Origin: Zygaena filipendulae
Taxonomy: Eukaryota > Arthropoda > Insecta > Lepidoptera > Zygaenidae
Length of the DNA: 64,000 nt
Direction: 5' to 3'
Assembly: GCA_907165275.2 (NCBI GenBank)
Contig: OU015669.1
Location: 6,842,501 to 6,906,500, forward strand
How positions within the stretch are numbered: position 1 is the stretch's first letter; each line of letters begins with the position of its first letter. Positions 59,261 to 64,000 of this stretch are shown here, piece after piece. The position numbers and the translations under genes are program-made. The notes beneath the pieces are model-generated. The model ran no database searches, was not told the DNA's origin, and worked only from the letters and a program-made list of their open reading frames with translations.

Positions 59261-60089
59261 CCGAAGAAACCAGCACAAACAGACTGACGATAGTTTAAAA
59301 TGAAACAAATTTTGTACGTTTAATTAAATGTAGTTTTAGGTGAGCTAAGATTATTGGTAAATCTGTTCTTATGTTTACTTTGCACTTTAAGATTTAAATC
59401 AATCTTGGATTTCAGCAGTCCGTTCGATCGATCTTCAATCCACAATCCATATGCCAATAAATAAACTCAGTGGTCCCAGATTTTATAGAGAGTTAGTAAT
59501 GAAGAGTCTTTCAGACTGCCCAGAGAGCAGGTAAAAGTGATATTAAAATTGGTAGTTTTTGTACTTTTACTGCTATTTTTGAACTATTTTTCTGAGTAAA
59601 ACTGAGTTTTTCGTAATTGAACACCTATGAATAGTACTGTAAAAAGTAGAATAAATCTCCTGTGCTTTTACAAAAAACAAATAAAGAATATCACAGTGCA
59701 AGAGTGTTAAGTATGACAGCAAAAAAATTATTCAAAAGGAAATTATAATTAATTTTTAGAACAACTACCTACTTGCTTGGTACGGTTTTTCTTTCTTTTA
59801 TTTTAATTACAAAGTCGGTGGCATATAATTGTTACGTGAAAAGAATGCTATAGAGATTATTAATCTACACTTTCTATTAACAGATTTAAGCGTGGGTGAG
59901 TAATGTGACCGGAGATTATGAACATTAGTTTTTATAGCTTCGGTAGTCGCGAGTACTGTCAAATAGACAATTGTATCGGGAACGCGCGTTCCGAAACGTC
60001 ATAGAGTCACACGCGTACCGATCATGCACCGACTTCGTTCACTCGTTAACTAGCCGTTTTACGTCACAAATCGTCCACCAATAATAAGC
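59261..60089. other. AT-rich DNA, no gene seen
   Basis: Nothing recognised. Confidence 0.4.
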
Positions 60090-60092
60090 TAA

Positions 60093-60327
60093 CCGCCCCA
60101 CTCAGAGTCGACTTTAATGATTCCTTAGTTAAGTATAGATTTTTAAAACAAAACTGCCGCACTCAGACAAGTTTAATAAATTAATGTTAATTGACATTTA
60201 ACTAATTAAGTTACATCTCATTAAATGCCAATTAACATTAATTTACTGAACGTTTCTGATTGGGGCAGTTTTGTTTTGCAAATCTATACTTAATTAAGTA
60301 ATCATTAAAGTCGACTCCGAGTGCGGC
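60093..60327. mobile_element. MITE family A, copy 3
   Basis: Full-length like copy 1 but with point changes in the TIR (CCGCCCCACTCAGAGTCGAC, CTCCGAGTGCGGC). The left flank is TAA; the right terminus has lost its last two bases, so the duplication is not readable. Confidence 0.82.
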
Positions 60328-60505
60328 TTTAAAAGAAGTTGAAGTTTGCTAAAAGTGCTTTTATGTACAGTCAGCATCAGCAATATCTACTGTTCAAAAG
60401 TCGTTGAATGATATTAAAGTACAACAGCTGTAAAAAGTGTTAACATATTTTTGGCGATGTCTGTATACATGTCAGAAGTTATAACTTCTTATGCGTCAGC
60501 TCGAA

Positions 60506-60575
60506 GTTCCAATTGGAAGTTATTTATCCCGGAATTCCCACGGGAACTCCTGGATAAATAACTTCCAATTGGAAC
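60506..60575. repeat. Perfect 24-bp hairpin inside a Lep1-like copy
   Basis: Arms 60506-60529 and 60552-60575 are exact inverses (GTTCCAATTGGAAGTTATTT, continuing ATCC). The 22-bp spacer is the family's own CGGAATTCCCACGGGAACTC module. Confidence 0.95.
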
Positions 60576-60612
60576 TCGGGAAATTTTGTGAAACTGCGGG
60601 AAACAACTATAG
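60522..60612 (+). mobile_element. Lep1-like 3' fragment rearranged by the hairpin
   Basis: After the hairpin it continues GGGAAATTTTGTGAAACTGC, GGGAAACAAC and TATAG near 60612, a damaged terminator. Confidence 0.5.
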
Positions 60613-61429
60613 TAAGGTTCAAATAAGGTAAACCCCTAAGGAATTTTGACTCAGCCAATTATGATAATGTATATGTTTTTATGTACAGATTATAAATTTT
60701 TAACTAATATGTACTACCAGAAGCAATAAAAAAAAAAAAACTAGAACTATTAGGTAAGTTTCCAGTATTACTTCAAACAAGCTCAAGTCTGAGACTAGGT
60801 ACCTAGTCTACTAATTTCTTTGATTGGATATGGATCAATAAAATCATATCGTTATGAATATCGTGGGAAAGAACGTTTGGAATTTGTAGCTAGAGTTTAA
60901 ATCACAATTACTGCGTTGACATTATTATTAGCTTTTCTGCTCGACTTTGTACCCGACTTCTGTTCGTGAGAGCCAAGTCAATGACGATCTGTTTAATAAT
61001 GTTTCCACAAATGGTCTATTAGGTTAAGCTTTATGATAAAACATTGTCCTATTTGTACTATTAAGTAGGTATTGAGTGAAAAATTTTGAAACACAAAGGT
61101 AAGCGTTTAAATAGAAGTCACTTTAAAAGCAGAGTTATGAATGCTTCAGTTTATGTCATATGCATTTAGGAATAGATTTTATGTATGTACACAGAATCGT
61201 TTCGGTGTTTGGTGATTGATTGTTATGTAGGTAGGTATACCTAATAAAAAAATATGCATACTAGTATTAACATAAAAAAATTAGTATTCCATATTTTCCT
61301 ACCAATTTACACACATAAATAAAATTGAAGTTACTGTTTGTAATTCCAAATTAACAGCTTTTCACTAAATGCGTATAAAAGTACGTATATGTATATACGG
61401 CACTTCATAAAAAAATTCAATTTTTTAAT
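60613..61429. other. AT-rich DNA, no gene seen
   Basis: An A run is near 60728-60740. GTACGTATATGTATATACGG near 61381 is a small palindrome. Confidence 0.4.
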
Positions 61430-61609
61430 TTTTTCTTTCTATCTGTTTGTTCCGGCTAATCTTTGAAACGGCTGGACCGATTTTAACGGGACTTTCAATG
61501 GCAGATAGCTGATGTTACAAGGTGTAACTTAGGCTAATTTTAATTTAGAAAAAAAAAATCCTGCGGGAATTTTGAAACTCACGCGGATGAAACCGCGGGG
61601 CACAGTTAG
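61430..61609 (+). mobile_element. Lep1-like Helitron, TTAG end
   Basis: GGCTGGACCGATTTTAACGG, then GATGTTACAAGGTGTAACTT, then CGCGGATGAAACCGCGG, GGCACAG and TTAG at 61606-61609, followed by T. Same subfamily as 19665-19797 and 51885-52019. Confidence 0.75.
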
Positions 61610-61665
61610 TTTTCAATAAAAAGTGAAAACACTGTATAAAATTATATGGGTTACCATTTAAAAAT

Positions 61666-61722
61666 ATGTACCTACCTATATCTATGTAGGTACGTACTAC
61701 TTATGTAGGTACCTACCTACCT
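61666..61722. repeat. GTAGGTAC / TACCTAC cluster
   Basis: Alternating TACCTACC and GTAGGTACGTAC blocks form a self-complementary tract, the densest occurrence of a word scattered all through the window. Confidence 0.85.
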
Positions 61723-62099
61723 AGAACAAGATTAAAATCTATATTATCTCTTTAATGAGAAATCGATTTAATTAAAGTTCTCGGTGCATATGAAAGTGAT
61801 GGTAGATTAATTTTCGCAAGTGGCCTGAATGGGAGATGGTGCCATTCTTTTTTTTGTGCTGTCGCCAATAATGAAATGTGCCAGTATTCGATGTTGCTTC
61901 ACGTTTTAAAGAACCTAGCTCTTGTATGAGTGTTCGAGTTTCTTAGTATTGCATTGACTTTCGTTGAGAGCGAAACCAATGGAATTGAATACCTATGTAT
62001 ATAAATCAGGTCTTATGTTTTTGATCACATTTTTTAATTTAAACTAGCTATGCGTAATAACTGAAGTTACCAACATTTAGTAAAAGTGAAAAAAAAACG
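61723..62099. other. Unique DNA, no gene seen
   Basis: Nothing recognised. Confidence 0.4.
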
Positions 62100-62275
62100 T
62101 AGGACGGTCCTGTGAATTTTGGGATACTCTCGGTCTCAGGATTTCTTTGTAGTGCGATAGCAAAATATTATCATATTTGTTAATCCAAAACATATCATTC
62201 TATGTGCCACATTTGAATCTATTCAACTAAATCCGTTCAGAAATTTCTGCGTACTTGAGCCACAAACATTCAATC
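62100..62275 (-). mobile_element. Decayed Lep1-like element
   Basis: GTGAATTTTGGGATACTCTC and CAACTAAATCCGTTCAGAAA, then TTTCTGCGTACTTGAG, follow the order of the 47650-47825 copy. The terminator is lost. Confidence 0.45.
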
Positions 62276-62884
62276 ATTTTTTATTCATTCATTCATTTCA
62301 AACATCAAACTATCCAAGTATCCAATTTCACATATTTTGTCACCACATGGGTGGATGAGACGGCACTTAATACGATATTTTTACCTTACAGGCTAACTTT
62401 AGATAGAACTAAGTTTAGATCTTTAAAGTTTTATTATATCTTTGTAAATGACATCGTCCTCAAATATTGAAAACGCTCTTTCACGACTCACGAATCATAA
62501 TACCTCTGACTAAATTGATATCCATTACTTTAGCTTTTTGTATGTAACGATCGTAATTTGCATCAAAAAAAAAAAAAACAAAAGAGCAACGATGCCACAC
62601 CTGAACATAATATGGCCTCCGGCGGCTGCATCGAAAGTAAAACGAGATGCTATCGATTCAGAAACGAAATCGACTTTGACAAATGGTCAGGTACAATATC
62701 ATATGTAATATGTTAATGTTACGTATGCCAACAATAGCCACGAAGAACACCTTAGTACACGTCACAAGCGAAGGCGCGCCTAAGAACAATTCGTTTGTAC
62801 GAAATGGCTGATAAAGACCGATAAGATTATGTTCTCCAAAATTGTTGCGTCACTGATCAAATTTTGACAATTTGTTTTTAATAA
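62276..62884. other. Unique DNA, no gene seen
   Basis: The frame at 62255-62470 lacks support. An A14 run is at 62566-62579. Confidence 0.4.
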
Positions 62885-63167
62885 TACTAAATATAAAAAA
62901 GCAGAAACTAACTGACAGATCGACGCACAGCCGCTGGCTCTAAAACCATAAAAATTTGCACAAATATTTCTCAAGTGACGTAGGTGTGCACTAAGAAAGA
63001 ATTTTTGAAAATTCAACCCCTAACGGGGTGAAAACTAGTTGCAATGTTTGTATGGAACAACGTGTTATCTTGGAAGAAGTTGCAGGTCAAGTAATTTCTA
63101 GACCCAACCATTTCATTTTTTTGAAGTATCCTCAATTCCCGCGGGTGAAACCGCGGGGAACAGCTAG
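62885..63167 (+). mobile_element. Lep1-like Helitron
   Basis: AACTGACAGATCGACGCACA, GACGTAGGTGTGCACTAAGA, CAACCCCTAACGGGGTGAAA, then CGCGGGTGAAACCGCGG, GGAACAG and CTAG at 63164-63167, followed by T. Same subfamily as 7671-7912, with a diverged segment at 63070-63125. Confidence 0.78.
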
Positions 63168-63322
63168 TATAATATGTCTATGAAATCCTTGTTAAATCTA
63201 CGAGAAACTCCACCTTTTCAGACACTAGATATTAATTAGCAAAGTTCATATTATGCAGTCGTCATTTTTTATTTGACCAGACTACACACCACTATTCCAC
63301 ACACTGTAAAACGAGGCATATT

Positions 63323-63559
63323 TGGACATAGATAAGCAATAGTGTGTTAACCCACACTGGAGAAATTTTGAGTAAATCGTGTTTTAAAATTATAGCGCCA
63401 TTTTCTGACAACATTTTTTATGTTCAATATTTAATTACATACTTAAACAATGTAATAAGGTAAACACATAGTTAAAAAACGTTCCCTAACTCTCAATAAA
63501 TCGTTCTGAATAGGTAACTTAATTTTGTGGGTTAACATGTTATTGCTTATCTGCGTCCA
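63323..63559. mobile_element. MITE family B, copy 2, both termini intact
   Basis: 34-bp terminal inverted repeats: TGGACATAGATAAGCAATAG at the left and the inverse of TTATTGCTTATCTGCGTCCA at the right, extending to TGTTAACCCACA, with five mismatches, all transitions. 237 bp, no ORF. Confidence 0.85.
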
Positions 63560-64000
63560 TTTAAAATGTAGAAACCTTTAAAAATATTTATAATTCCTCA
63601 CAAATTAGTTCCGCCTTCAAAATAAAACCAATTAAGCACAGACGCCCCGAAATAGAACGAGTGTAGTGGACGTCTCTTAGCATTCCTTAGCGTATAAAAA
63701 ATAATTCTGTTTTTTTATACGATCCACCATCGGTCAGGATTCGTCTTGCTCTGCAAGTGTTATTTCGTGATCACACCTGATTATTATCGTTACAGGTTGT
63801 TTTTGATGATCAGCATCGTCAGGTTGTATTTTTTACTAGGTACTCCACATTTCATGAGAGCAAAATAAGTTTTAGTAAGGTTAAGGTAAGTTTAAGCTTT
63901 CATCAGAAAAAGCTTGAATGGTGATTAAGCTTTAAAATTAATATACATTTTTCGTACTTCATCAACTTCTGCTGTAGATGGGTCGCTGAAGTGATAACAC
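63560..64000. other. Unique DNA to window end, no gene seen
   Basis: Nothing recognised. Confidence 0.4.

Overview
This window looks like nuclear DNA from a moth or butterfly (Lepidoptera). It is AT-rich, has almost no long open reading frame, and is full of repeats typical of that order. The clearest marker is a repeat whose 3' end reads GCGGGTGAAACCGC, then GGGCACAG, then CTAG followed by a host T. That is a short GC hairpin ahead of CTAG, the hallmark of a Helitron-type (rolling-circle) terminator. I call these copies Lep1-like from general knowledge of lepidopteran Helitron-like repeats; I could not search a repeat library.

Layout. 1-14 kb: scattered Lep1-like copies, a head-to-head pair at 7239-7912 whose first member contains a perfect 48-bp inverted repeat, a LINE 3' tail, a tRNA-derived SINE, and MITEs at 9873 and 11941. 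14.2-15.8 kb: a 5'-truncated Jockey-type LINE with an uninterrupted reverse transcriptase reading frame, the only confident protein-coding sequence here, abutted by a MITE at its A-rich tail. 16-30 kb: mostly unique AT-rich DNA with further Lep1-like ends, a 69-bp tandem duplication and retroposon tails. 30.9-31.4 kb: a GC-richer block that reads like an insect core promoter (initiator plus downstream element) and a non-coding first exon ending at a strong splice donor. This is the best candidate for a host gene part. 31.4-64 kb: possibly intron or intergenic DNA, with a head-to-tail array of three about 275-bp Helitron-like units at 41161-41986, several palindromic MITEs, SINE heads, and a T-rich stretch at 55.3-55.8 kb that could encode a small multi-span membrane protein but may be chance.

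No rRNA gene, intact tRNA gene, CRISPR array or bacterial-style operon was seen. Four MITE families are named here. Family A (237 bp full length, TTA duplications) and family C (about 320-350 bp) have three copies each, family B has two, and family D has one copy with TIRs over 100 bp. The elements do not work together as a pathway; the biology on show is transposon insertion, nesting, tandem amplification and decay around what may be the 5' end and first intron of one host gene. Coordinates of decayed repeats are approximate to about 10-20 bases.
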